A DNA stretch of 43,744 nt from a virus, in IMG/VR virus record IMGVR_UViG_3300044684_000342, positions 1 through 43,744 of that record; one strand, written 5' to 3'. The position numbers and the translations under genes were made by a program. Under the pieces are notes generated by a model that saw only the letters and a list, made by a program, of their open reading frames with translations, was not told the origin of the DNA and searched no databases. Positions 1-7,621 of this stretch are shown in pieces (positions within the stretch are counted from its first letter, which is position 1; each line of letters begins with the position of its first letter).

Positions 1-127
1 AAGTGCAGCCCGGGTATAAGCGTTGCAACCTCTGGTTTAAAACGGCTGGGATCGGTGTTGCCATTAAACGTTTCATATCCACCCGGGTAAAACAGGCACA
101 TACAATCATCGTAGATGCCCCGGTCGT
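1..127. repeat. Direct terminal repeat, left copy (circular assembly overlap)
   Basis: These 127 bases are identical, in the same orientation, to the last 127 bases of the window (43618-43744). The length equals a common maximum k-mer size of short-read assemblers, so this is most simply the overlap left when a circular or circularly permuted genome is assembled, not a biological terminal repeat. Joining the copies gives a unit of 43,617 bp and restores an uninterrupted gene across the junction. Confidence 0.95.
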
Positions 128-287
128 TTTTGCCGGGCACGCCCATTGTATCAAGGTAGTAACCACGGAAGGCGATTATATAAACCAACTTGCCGCCATA
201 TTTGGCAATAACCTTTGCAAGTTGGCTATCTATATCAGCCGGTAATTTTTTGCAGGCCTCTTCTGCTGTGATTTTGGGTCTATTCAT
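1..287 (-). CDS. Putative endolysin / cell-wall hydrolase, N-terminal part (continues at the right end)
   Basis: This is the first half of a gene cut by the arbitrary ends of the circular assembly. It starts with ATG at 287 and its remainder lies at 43326-43744; joined, the gene codes for 192 residues. The start overlaps the stop of the upstream membrane-protein gene by eight bases, showing translational coupling in a lysis cassette. The N-terminal part (begins MNRPKITAEEACKKLPADI) has no obvious signal peptide. The conserved region is in the other half. The endolysin role is inferred from that motif and from the neighbouring membrane proteins. Confidence 0.7.
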   Translation of the reverse strand, partial: MNRPKITAEEACKKLPADIDSQLAKVIAKYGGKLVYIIAFRGYYLDTMGVPGKNDRGIYDDCMCLFYPGGYETFNGNTDPSRFKPEVATLIPGLH

Positions 288-651
288 ATATGTAGAATTG
301 CAGCACTACGTAGGTAATGCAGGTTAAAAAGAATACAGCCGGGTAAACATCCCCCCATACTCTATCAATAACACTGCCCTGCGGGTCCTCCGGGTGCGTA
401 TAAAACAACGCTCGGCGTGGGGTACGGAAGTAATTAAGCGCTGTGTTAAACAGCGGCAGGTGCAATACCAGAAGCGCAGCAACCACCAGCCAGCTACGGC
501 ACAACCACCATGCGTTAAGGGCAACTGTGGCATAATACAGTAACCATACGGTATGATTTATTCGCTTCTGCTGTTTATCGAAACGGTACGCCTGATACTT
601 GCCTACGGCAATATTAAGCACCCAAAAAAATATCTGTATTAGTAAAATCAT
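280..651 (-). CDS. Polytopic membrane protein of the lysis cassette
   Basis: A 123-residue protein with four likely membrane-spanning segments, at about residues 1-17, 32-50, 53-72 and 102-121, separated by a basic loop (FDKQQKR) and a loop with charged and proline residues. It overlaps the preceding 32-residue gene by ATGA and the following endolysin gene by eight bases, so it is translated with them. The position right before the endolysin suggests a holin or holin-assisting role, but four spans are unusual for a phage holin and no family is recognised. Function unproven. Confidence 0.8.
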   Translation of the reverse strand: MILLIQIFFWVLNIAVGKYQAYRFDKQQKRINHTVWLLYYATVALNAWWLCRSWLVVAALLVLHLPLFNTALNYFRTPRRALFYTHPEDPQGSVIDRVWGDVYPAVFFLTCITYVVLQFYIYE

Positions 652-746
652 ATATTGATAAGTTTAAGCCAAAAGGCTAATATAAGCATCCCAGTGGCAA
701 TAATCGCCAAGTATGTAAGGATGATTTTTTTGAAGTCAATTTTCAT
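648..746 (-). CDS. 32-residue single-span membrane peptide
   Basis: A short gene beginning MKIDFKKIILTYLAIIATGM and ending at a TGA. It overlaps the upstream gene and the downstream gene by ATGA at both ends, the usual sign of coupled translation, which is the main reason to accept it. The peptide has a basic N-terminus followed by one hydrophobic span of about 21 residues. It sits between a spanin-like gene and a membrane-protein gene, so it may be a small holin, antiholin or other lysis factor. No homologue is recognised. Confidence 0.6.
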   Translation of the reverse strand: MKIDFKKIILTYLAIIATGMLILAFWLKLINI

Positions 747-1285
747 AACTTAATACCGGGTTTGAATTTTAAAAAAACAGTTACTGCCAGTATTACCACT
801 ATGATGCCAATCAACGACCAAAACCGTATAATCCACTTATTAGCTGCCGCCCTTGCATCATTTTCCTTCGCCCGTGCATCCTGCACCGCTGCCTCTTTTC
901 CAGCAATTGCTCTCTGGCATTCGTTAAGCAATCTGTTATCGCCGTTAATGGTGCGCGTAACTGTATCGTGTACAGTTTGCAGCTTAAGCGTGCGCTCCTT
1001 TATACGGATAGTATCGATACGATTAAGCGTGTCCCGCAACACGGTTGTATCGTATCCAATAAGCAAATGAGTAATAGTATCGCCGGGTTTATATACATAG
1101 TTGGTATCGATTTTAACCGGGTTACACTCCAGCCATTTATCTACCACCTGCTGCGTTTTGTCGTTGCTTTTAAGCACTTGTTTTACCGGGTTGCAGCAGT
1201 AGAAGGTAATAACGAATATGGCACCCCATATCCTGTATTGCGTTGCCCGGGGGCCTGCGCTACAAAGAATTTCGATTAGTTTCAT
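743..1285 (-). CDS. Spanin-like two-anchor protein
   Basis: A 180-residue protein with a hydrophobic N-terminal segment ending in a Cys-Cys pair (about residues 19-31, FVITFYCC), a polar middle part with beta-type and coiled-coil character (residues about 60-150) and a C-terminal span (about 156-173). An N-terminal hydrophobic stretch with a possible lipobox-like cysteine plus a C-terminal membrane anchor is the topology of unimolecular spanins, which fuse the two membranes after the endolysin has acted. This is inference from topology and context; the lipobox is not canonical. The gene has its own promoter just upstream (1315-1345), placed directly after a terminator, so the lysis unit can be expressed separately. 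Confidence 0.7.
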   Translation of the reverse strand: MKLIEILCSAGPRATQYRIWGAIFVITFYCCNPVKQVLKSNDKTQQVVDKWLECNPVKIDTNYVYKPGDTITHLLIGYDTTVLRDTLNRIDTIRIKERTLKLQTVHDTVTRTINGDNRLLNECQRAIAGKEAAVQDARAKENDARAAANKWIIRFWSLIGIIVVILAVTVFLKFKPGIKL

Positions 1286-1314
1286 GGTTTTGGTGTTTAA
1301 TATAGTTTACCCAA

Positions 1315-1345
1315 CGAATGTAATACACTTTGTAATACCAGCAAA
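1315..1345 (-). promoter_or_regulatory. Promoter-operator module, copy 1 (lysis unit)
   Basis: On the minus strand: -33 TTTG (1345-1342), 19-base spacer, -7 box TACATTCG (1322-1315). The spacer and -7 box contain GTATTAC-AAAGT-GTATTAC (1338-1320), a variant of the 19-bp repeat found in six other promoters of this genome. It lies 30 bases upstream of the ATG at 1285, and its -33 box shares bases with the U-tract of the upstream terminator. It is the most divergent copy. Confidence 0.7.
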
Positions 1346-1377
1346 AAAAAAGTTCCCGAGCACGACCGCTCAGGAAC
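1343..1377 (-). terminator. Rho-independent terminator of the late operon
   Basis: On the minus strand, GTTCCTGAGC (1377-1368), a six-base loop and GCTCGGGAAC (1361-1352) form a ten-pair stem with one wobble, followed by nine T residues (1351-1343). It lies after the holin-like gene ending at 1419 and directly abuts the promoter of the lysis unit. Confidence 0.88.
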
Positions 1378-1418
1378 GTTGTTATGATACAAACATAACC
1401 CACATGAAAAAAGAATAC

Positions 1419-1688
1419 CTACTGCGCAGGGGGTTGCGGGTTCTTGTTGCTTCCTTTCCATAACTCAATCGCCTTCGCGAAGGGTTCACCGAAAACAATA
1501 CCCATACTAATAATAACAAGTTCAAACAATTGGGTTTGCAGCGTTGGCTCTAAATGCACCTTGCCGCCGGTGCATAGATTAACAATGGCTACACTAGTAA
1601 ACAGCAATATAAACCACAGCATAGCGCCACGCTTGCTACTCATTACACCCTGCGCATCTTTAATCATTCCTATAATTAATTGCCACAT
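1419..1688 (-). CDS. Holin-like membrane protein
   Basis: An 89-residue protein with an amphipathic N-terminus containing KDAQG and SSKRGAM, a hydrophobic span at about residues 22-41, a short extracytoplasmic loop with a CTGGK turn, a second span at about 54-70 and a charged, proline-rich C-terminal tail. The size, two spans and tail resemble class II-type phage holins that make the inner-membrane hole releasing or activating the endolysin. It is the last gene before a strong terminator and about 1.1 kb upstream of the endolysin. The holin call is based on topology and context only. Confidence 0.75.
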   Translation of the reverse strand: MWQLIIGMIKDAQGVMSSKRGAMLWFILLFTSVAIVNLCTGGKVHLEPTLQTQLFELVIISMGIVFGEPFAKAIELWKGSNKNPQPPAQ

Positions 1689-1722
1689 AATAAATCAGGC
1701 CCTTAAACCGGGGCTCCCGGCT

Positions 1723-2064
1723 TTAGAATAAAATAATCAATAACGGGCCTGCTACTGCGCACAGCCATGCAACGGTCGAGACTGTTTCCCACGGGTCTTC
1801 ATCATCATCCTCTACAAAGTACGCCCAAATGCCAGAAAGCCATAAGCAACCAAACCAGAATAATATCATACCAACGATATCGAATACGCTACCCGGGTGC
1901 GTGCAGCAGTACATATACTGCTTATCTATGTCACACGGTTGTGGTATCCAATAAAAGAAAGCGGTTGCAAAGAGGGCGATACCAATTACCAGCACATTTA
2001 CCGCTATTTGTGCTATTTTTTCGCCAATAGGCTTATTAGCCCATTCTTTTTTCGTGTCTGCCAT
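1723..2064 (-). CDS. Three-span membrane protein, unknown function
   Basis: A 113-residue protein with a soluble basic N-terminus (MADTKKEW), spans at about residues 21-42, 61-83 and 93-113, a cysteine-containing loop (QPCDIDKQYMYCC) and an acidic cytoplasmic-type loop (EDDDEDPWE). It lies between a holin-like gene and an XhlA-like gene, in line with them and closely spaced. A role in lysis or in superinfection exclusion is possible from context; no family is recognised. Confidence 0.75.
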   Translation of the reverse strand: MADTKKEWANKPIGEKIAQIAVNVLVIGIALFATAFFYWIPQPCDIDKQYMYCCTHPGSVFDIVGMILFWFGCLWLSGIWAYFVEDDDEDPWETVSTVAWLCAVAGPLLIILF

Positions 2065-2065
2065 G

Positions 2066-2314
2066 TTACTGTTTTTTGATTATGAAATTGAAGATAGCCA
2101 AAAGAATGGCGCTTCCGGTGCCAATAATCCATTTTATTAGCAAAGAATTTGCCCGGCTGCGCTTATCTGCGGCGCTTACCCGTTCCTCTACCACAACCAA
2201 CCTGCGCACCATGCCGCCGCTTTGCGTGATACCATCGCCCATCAAGGCCGTGTATATCTCGTTAAGCCTGTCCTTTATCAAATCGATGTCATTGTCCCGA
2301 ACGTTTGTTTCCAT
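2066..2314 (-). CDS. XhlA-like tail-anchored coiled-coil protein
   Basis: An 82-residue protein with a helical, heptad-like N-terminal part (residues 1-58, rich in Asp, Glu, Arg and Leu) and one C-terminal membrane span (about 59-79, KWIIGTGSAILLAIFNFIIK). This resembles haemolysin XhlA-type proteins, which are short coiled coils anchored by a C-terminal helix and often found next to holins. It lies between the large tail fibre gene and other membrane-protein genes. The similarity is one of architecture, not of clear sequence identity. Confidence 0.75.
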   Translation of the reverse strand: METNVRDNDIDLIKDRLNEIYTALMGDGITQSGGMVRRLVVVEERVSAADKRSRANSLLIKWIIGTGSAILLAIFNFIIKKQ

Positions 2315-2331
2315 AGTTTTTATAGGGGGTT

Positions 2332-5300
2332 TTAAATTTCCTCGAGTATTAATATGTAGGCATAGCAGGAGTTGCCGCTGCTGCTATCGGTTAAGGTTAC
2401 AGTGACATCCACGGCATTGGATACGGTTGTGTCAATGGTGGTAGTGGCAAAACCATTGGTCATGTTTTTGGCACCCGGGCCATCCTCGGTAAAAAACATG
2501 CCCTGTGCCATAACGGTGCCGGTGCTGCCAGTTGTGCGGCAAGTAAAATCACAATGCACCTCATACCCTTTATCAACCTTATTGGTGCCCAGCCCGGCGT
2601 TACCGCTGGCAGCTATTACAGTTCCGCCCAGCTTAACCTTCCAGTTCATTTGCGCCGGGTTGGTGGCATCGGTGTTATACTTTCCGCGCACGGTTACACG
2701 GTATGATTTGCCAGCGGTAAGGTAATTGGCAGGTATAGTAAGGGTGCCAACGCCACTGCCTACAAGCGTTGTCTCAGTATTGGTTCCATTTACCACTGCA
2801 TCGGCGGTTTGGGTAAATTTTTGCTTTAATGGCTGCCGCTGTATTAAACCAGTAGCGGTATCTATTAACGCCTGATATTGTGTTGTTGGCGTGGATATAA
2901 TCTGTGCACTATCTTTATTTATTGTCACTGCGCCATTAACTTGTAATACATGGCCATTATTTGTTGTTGTTTTGAGTAAAAAATTACCGTCTGGCGTAAT
3001 TCTCATCCTCTCTGAATTGCCGCCTGTTGAAAAATTTATAAAACCAGTTGCGTTATCTGCCATAAATCCAAGATTAGCAGGACTATTTGAGTATGCGCCA
3101 ATAGCTGAATTGTTTCCAAAAATACCATAAGGTGTATACCCGCTTGATTTTATACCAAATCCGGAAATATAACCAGAATTATTGACTGCTTTATATTCAG
3201 CAGAAGCACCATTACCAGAATTATTATTAGTTATAATATATCTTGCTAATGCATTTATGTTTTCCAACAAATCTATCTGTCCCGCTGGATCAGTCCCGAC
3301 ACCGACACCGCCATCGCTTCTAAATATATTCCCATTTAAAACCTTTACAGCAGTTGGATCGATAGATAACCTTTGAGTTAAAGTAGCACTTGATCCTGCC
3401 GCACCAGTTGGTGCCGTATATGCATATATTGTACTTCCGTTAAACTGCAAAATGGATAAATCACTGGCTACTCTACGAACCCAACTACTACCACTGCTAT
3501 TAAAGTATCCATTGTTTGAAAGAAAACCATTTCCATCAGCACTAGATTGCACTTCGAATGTACCAGCTTTTAAAGTACTATTATTTGAAGTGTTACCTGC
3601 AATCTCGAATTGATTGACTGGTGAAGTAGTATTAAATCCTATTGAACCGTTATCGTAAAGAGAGCTATTGCCTACCGTATTGGGGCCTGTAAATTTTGAA
3701 ATGCGATTTGTTGTGCCAGAAATTCCCGTAAAGGCTGCCGCTGCCGATGCAGTGTTTGAAATATGTGTGGCTAAAAAATTTCCGTCTATTACCCTTCCTG
3801 AAGAACAATAAGGTATACCAAACTGTACAATTTTTTCCACGGTAGCATCTACACCTGCCTGATTAAGATGAATTCCATCGCCAACACTGAAGGAAGATTT
3901 TAATACATTGTTACCCGACTGAAGAGTATCCCACACGCCTGATATGTAATAAGAACCATATTTTGCAGCTATATAATTTTTAAGGGCAGTCATGCCTACT
4001 GAAGTACTTGTATTTGTAACGGTGTCTTCAGGCATTACTATGTGATAAACTAACGCGCCTGTAGCTTGTTCCAGTGCTGTTAAGCTATCATATGCCGATA
4101 CAACCTGAGCAAAGGTTTTTCCGTGCCGAAAACTATTCGAACAGGTGTTGTTAACTATAACACGCGCACCTATCTTTCTTATCTCATCAATACCGGCTAA
4201 ACTATAAGCAACTTCATCGCCTTCACCTGCATGTGTAACAACGGAAGGGTATGTAGCATTTAATTCAGACCCTAACCTTGTCGTGAAATAATTTGCAAAA
4301 CCGAGCTGTGTCTTACTATCCCCTTCAATTAATATAGAAGGGAATTGTGTTTCGGCTGATTCTATTTTTAAATATTGTAGTTGTTGCGTTCCACTCGTGG
4401 CATAGATTGCAAAATAACAACGCGCTGGTGCCTTCCCTGCGCCTCCGGCAGGATTTGGGATTGTATAAGTAACTGTTACCGGGCTCCCGCCTGTTGTAAC
4501 ATTGTTAGCTGTAACTATAAATGCACTGTCTTTAAATTCAACAACTATATTGATTAAGTGATTTGTGTTGAAGGCAATATTACTACCACTTGTCTGCAAA
4601 ACACTCCCTGTAGATTGTGCAATATATATAGGAGTTGACAGTGAGTTATTAAATCCAAAACTTCCAACTAAATCATAAGGGACTGTTGAACTGTAATATT
4701 TTAATCCAAATGCCATACCGCTACTCGCTGTAAGCGCACCAGTCAATTTAACACCAACTGTCATCTTCCATTTGGACAAAGCTGTCGGCCCCAGTATTGT
4801 AAAATAATCTGCTCCAAACGTTCCGCTACCTCCAGAAATGTCAATGTATTGGCCGTTCATGTTCATTACAGCAGAACCAGTCGGAACAAAGTCGTTAGTA
4901 TTTACCCAAGAGCTTTTATTATATAAAACACCTAATGTTCGTTCTGTTGGCCATTGACATACATTTCTTAGGTCACTAATAGCCGTATCCCTTCGATAAT
5001 TGGTAGAAAATATTGTTGAATCGGCTGTAAACGCAGAATTGCTGGCAAATTTATATACCATTTTATCAGGCCCCAATGCCAACAACTTATAAGTGGTATC
5101 CGGTGCAGTTGGCACGTTTACTAACTTGAATTTTAACGGTAAGGATACGCCATTGCTATCCAGCCGGGCCACCAGAGAATCGGTATATATATCGAAAGTG
5201 TTTTGCTTGCTTACCCTTATTGCTTGCTGCTGTATTAAGCCATTTTGAACAAAAAACGCAGCCGTGTTCAGAAAACCGCTCGCCGGCTGCACCGTGAAAT

Positions 5301-6258
5301 ACTCGGGGCGCGCCTGTACAACCATACTGAGCGAATCGCTCGTATTGGCAACATTCCTTAAGTCGTCATACCACAAGTGCCCGGTATTGGTAGAGAATTG
5401 GTAATACCCCAACCGCTTCATTCCGGCATAACCTCCAGTGCCATCTGTGTAATATTTGAATTGCCAACCCTTAAGGGTATCGATGAAAAGATTGTGATTT
5501 GCCCAATTGTGCGTATAGTCCCCGGTAGCCGTCAGGGCCGCCGTGGCTAAATTTTTGCCGGTTAACCCGGCTACAGGCACCTTATATAGTACATTGGTTT
5601 TACCGCTGTTCTGTAGCGGCCCTACCGCAAACACGCTATCGGCAGCAGACTTTGCCACCGCCTTACCTATATATATACTATCTGCTGCATTTATGGTAAC
5701 CGTTTGCCCAGCCGCATTATCGCCCAGCGTTATGGTGCTGGTTTTGCCGCTGGCTGTAACGCTCTCCGCTATGCCGCCTGCGCTGTATACAATGGAGCGC
5801 GTGGCGCTATCGCTTGTATTGGCGGCATTCCTTATTGTATGTGCTATGGTAAGGGCCTGCGTAAATGAATTGGGAACGAAATTAAACTGCACACGCTGCG
5901 GGCCGCCAAAATAACTACCATACCCGGTAAGTCCCAAAAAACCTACTGAGTCGAAGTTCAGGTTCTTGTTATTCCAGTGCTGCGTATAGTTACCGGTAGC
6001 TGTAAGGCTGCTGGTGGCAATGTTAACAGATAAGCCAACCAATGATACCCATACGCCGGATGAGTTTTTGAAATACACCACATCGTTTTTAACTGCAATG
6101 CTGCCTATGGGTGCAATTAATAAGGTATCCTGTGGCGGCGTAAAGGTGCTATCTGATTTAAGGAACTGGTATTGCCAGCGCCCGTTAACTTTCTGCCATG
6201 TCTGTGCATGTGCAGCCAGTGTACAAAAAAAAGCGAGTAGAAAAGCTATGCGCTTCAT
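2332..6258 (-). CDS. Large tail fibre / receptor-binding protein with SGNH esterase domain
   Basis: A 1308-residue protein. Residues 1-19 (MKRIAFLLAFFCTLAAHAQ) form a textbook Bacteroidota signal peptide, which is odd for a virion protein. Residues about 80-165 and 240-316 are two copies of one repeat (LTATGxYT...NxANTSDS). Residues about 450-635 look like a concanavalin/LamG-type jelly roll. Residues about 640-815 are an SGNH/GDSL hydrolase with GDS at 646-648 and the Asp-x-x-His pair at D794 and H797, suited to removing acetyl or acyl groups from surface polysaccharide. Residues about 830-1130 resemble fibre repeats (a NGSIGFNTTSP motif), and the C-terminal 170 residues look like a separate beta domain. 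DNA for residues about 405-1120 is clearly richer in A and T than the rest. The start overlaps the preceding stop by ATGA. No S74-type chaperone domain was seen. Confidence 0.85.
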   Translation of the reverse strand: MKRIAFLLAFFCTLAAHAQTWQKVNGRWQYQFLKSDSTFTPPQDTLLIAPIGSIAVKNDVVYFKNSSGVWVSLVGLSVNIATSSLTATGNYTQHWNNKNLNFDSVGFLGLTGYGSYFGGPQRVQFNFVPNSFTQALTIAHTIRNAANTSDSATRSIVYSAGGIAESVTASGKTSTITLGDNAAGQTVTINAADSIYIGKAVAKSAADSVFAVGPLQNSGKTNVLYKVPVAGLTGKNLATAALTATGDYTHNWANHNLFIDTLKGWQFKYYTDGTGGYAGMKRLGYYQFSTNTGHLWYDDLRNVANTSDSLSMVVQARPEYFTVQPASGFLNTAAFFVQNGLIQQQAIRVSKQNTFDIYTDSLVARLDSNGVSLPLKFKLVNVPTAPDTTYKLLALGPDKMVYKFASNSAFTADSTIFSTNYRRDTAISDLRNVCQWPTERTLGVLYNKSSWVNTNDFVPTGSAVMNMNGQYIDISGGSGTFGADYFTILGPTALSKWKMTVGVKLTGALTASSGMAFGLKYYSSTVPYDLVGSFGFNNSLSTPIYIAQSTGSVLQTSGSNIAFNTNHLINIVVEFKDSAFIVTANNVTTGGSPVTVTYTIPNPAGGAGKAPARCYFAIYATSGTQQLQYLKIESAETQFPSILIEGDSKTQLGFANYFTTRLGSELNATYPSVVTHAGEGDEVAYSLAGIDEIRKIGARVIVNNTCSNSFRHGKTFAQVVSAYDSLTALEQATGALVYHIVMPEDTVTNTSTSVGMTALKNYIAAKYGSYYISGVWDTLQSGNNVLKSSFSVGDGIHLNQAGVDATVEKIVQFGIPYCSSGRVIDGNFLATHISNTASAAAAFTGISGTTNRISKFTGPNTVGNSSLYDNGSIGFNTTSPVNQFEIAGNTSNNSTLKAGTFEVQSSADGNGFLSNNGYFNSSGSSWVRRVASDLSILQFNGSTIYAYTAPTGAAGSSATLTQRLSIDPTAVKVLNGNIFRSDGGVGVGTDPAGQIDLLENINALARYIITNNNSGNGASAEYKAVNNSGYISGFGIKSSGYTPYGIFGNNSAIGAYSNSPANLGFMADNATGFINFSTGGNSERMRITPDGNFLLKTTTNNGHVLQVNGAVTINKDSAQIISTPTTQYQALIDTATGLIQRQPLKQKFTQTADAVVNGTNTETTLVGSGVGTLTIPANYLTAGKSYRVTVRGKYNTDATNPAQMNWKVKLGGTVIAASGNAGLGTNKVDKGYEVHCDFTCRTTGSTGTVMAQGMFFTEDGPGAKNMTNGFATTTIDTTVSNAVDVTVTLTDSSSGNSCYAYILILEEI

Positions 6259-6842
6259 GCGGTTATGGTTTTCGTATAAATATAAAAAAGTTCTTGAGCA
6301 TTGTCTAAAGTTTCTCCATTCGTTAACGTAAGTATACCAGTTACCTTATTCCATACCCAATCCTGCCGGCGTATTGGGCGTATCTCCCGCTCAATGTACA
6401 CGAGGTCGTAACCAATAAGGCTACCGCCATTTTTATCCTGTGGCGTTATTACTGTGGTGCCATCTGCGCCACTTACGAAACTTGCGCTATCTACCAGTGT
6501 CTGCATATTGCTACCGGGTGTTATTGGTGGTGTGGTTGGCGGTGGTACACCTGCCCCGGGGCTGGGTGGCCGCTGGCTAACAATATACATGCTGCTGCCA
6601 TTGCCGCCGTAATAAGTTGAGTAAAGAATACCGGATAAGGTGTATGCCTGATTTATCTGCTGATCTGCAACCAATGCATCATCGTATACATATGCCTGCC
6701 CGCTTGCCGGCACATCATCCACGCCTTGCGCCGTACCGCTACTATCCTGTAACAGCTTGAACAGATTATCTAAGCTGCCGTATGTATTAAGGCATACATC
6801 GTATATACTTTGGCCCTGTATTGCTTTAAAGTTTTTGAGCAT
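6255..6842 (-). CDS. LysM-type baseplate or tail-tip protein
   Basis: A 195-residue protein starting MLKNFKAIQGQSIYDVCLN. The first 35 residues match the LysM pattern (GQSIYDV...YGSLDNLFKLL), as in tail protein X and related phage baseplate proteins that hold the baseplate together and may touch peptidoglycan. A proline-rich linker follows (residues about 85-105), then a C-terminal part with alternating beta-type pattern. ATG at 6842 is preferred to a TTG at 6851. It overlaps the preceding gp25/gp46-like gene by 17 bases and the following fibre gene by four. Confidence 0.75.
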   Translation of the reverse strand: MLKNFKAIQGQSIYDVCLNTYGSLDNLFKLLQDSSGTAQGVDDVPASGQAYVYDDALVADQQINQAYTLSGILYSTYYGGNGSSMYIVSQRPPSPGAGVPPPTTPPITPGSNMQTLVDSASFVSGADGTTVITPQDKNGGSLIGYDLVYIEREIRPIRRQDWVWNKVTGILTLTNGETLDNAQELFYIYTKTITA

Positions 6843-7137
6843 TTGGTTCAACGGTTAAATTACCACGGTTATCAATTGCTGTTTTTACGGCATCGCTCTT
6901 ATACCCATCGCTCATAAGGTTTAGCTTAAGCGCCCGTTCGAGCACCTGCTGCTGGCCGGCGCTATTAAGGTACTGGAAAATACCAACGCCATCGGCCGGA
7001 TTCTCCTTCCACCAGCCCGGAAATGCCGCAATGGTATCCATTACGTGCTGTATATCACTTTCCTGTATGGCAAAATCACCATCATCGGTAAAATATAAGT
7101 CGTTTTTATACAGTCCTATATCCTGATTGTTAGCCAT
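6826..7137 (-). CDS. Baseplate wedge protein (gp25/GPW or Mu gp46-like)
   Basis: A 103-residue protein with the pattern NDLYFTDDGDFAIQESDIQH near the N-terminus, then FPGWWKENPADGVG and a helical second half. This is the shape of the small baseplate wedge proteins of contractile tails, which nucleate wedge assembly around the hub. It lies between the spike-like gene and the LysM-type gene and overlaps both, as expected in a baseplate operon. The exact family (gp25 or gp46) cannot be settled by reading. Confidence 0.75.
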   Translation of the reverse strand: MANNQDIGLYKNDLYFTDDGDFAIQESDIQHVMDTIAAFPGWWKENPADGVGIFQYLNSAGQQQVLERALKLNLMSDGYKSDAVKTAIDNRGNLTVEPNAQKL

Positions 7138-7621
7138 GTGTAACGTTTAAGTTCTCGATATCTGTTCGCTGTGTTAACGGCAGATTGGGTATAACCGGCG
7201 TAGGTGCCAACCCGTTTACCTTGCTGTTAAGTGCGTTAAAAGCGTTCTGTATAGCATTAAGCGCTTCCAGTAGCCCGGCTACAACGGGTATGCCGCCCAA
7301 ATTTCCATCCTTCAGCGTAATAACGCCATTAACCCATAATGTAGCCGAGTCTAACTCGCTAAACATTACAACACAGGGCTGCACATCTTTGCCATACGCT
7401 ACCAGTATGGTGCTGCCAACCGTAGGCACCAGTAGCAGGCCATCATCATTAACCGGCATCAGGAGAACTTCGCTTAAGTCTGCGGTAGTCTTACCGCTTA
7501 TGGCCTGTGCCGAGCATATGCGGGCATCGGCATCCACCGTAACCACCTCAGCTAAAACCAAACCGGGTATGTCAAGAAACTTTGTTCCGGCCAGTTGTTG
7601 TATTGCTTCAGCTAATAGCAT
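7130..7621 (-). CDS. Baseplate spike protein, gp45/gpV-like OB fold
   Basis: A 163-residue protein. The first half has the OB-fold pattern of phage spike proteins (GLVLAEVVTVDADARICSA, then LLVPTVGSTILVAYG), the second half a short beta stretch with repeated glycines (VNGVITLKDGNLGGIPV) and a C-terminal helix and tail. It probably forms the trimeric needle tip below the hub. The order hub, spike, wedge matches Mu genes 44, 45 and 46. The gene overlaps its neighbours by 14 bases upstream and eight downstream. Confidence 0.78.
   Translation of the reverse strand: MLLAEAIQQLAGTKFLDIPGLVLAEVVTVDADARICSAQAISGKTTADLSEVLLMPVNDDGLLLVPTVGSTILVAYGKDVQPCVVMFSELDSATLWVNGVITLKDGNLGGIPVVAGLLEALNAIQNAFNALNSKVNGLAPTPVIPNLPLTQRTDIENLNVTHG

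Noticed and set aside
1-127. True biological direct terminal repeats
   Set aside because: The length equals a typical maximum assembly k-mer and the junction restores an intact gene, so assembly overlap is the simpler reading; coverage data would be needed to overturn it.
5543-5914. Long plus-strand ORFs opposite to tail genes (also 7185-7676, 9286-9849, 15664-16113, 31039-31593)
   Set aside because: They lie wholly antisense to genes with clear family patterns, have no promoter or leader of the type seen here, and their proteins are low-complexity reflections of the opposite strand.
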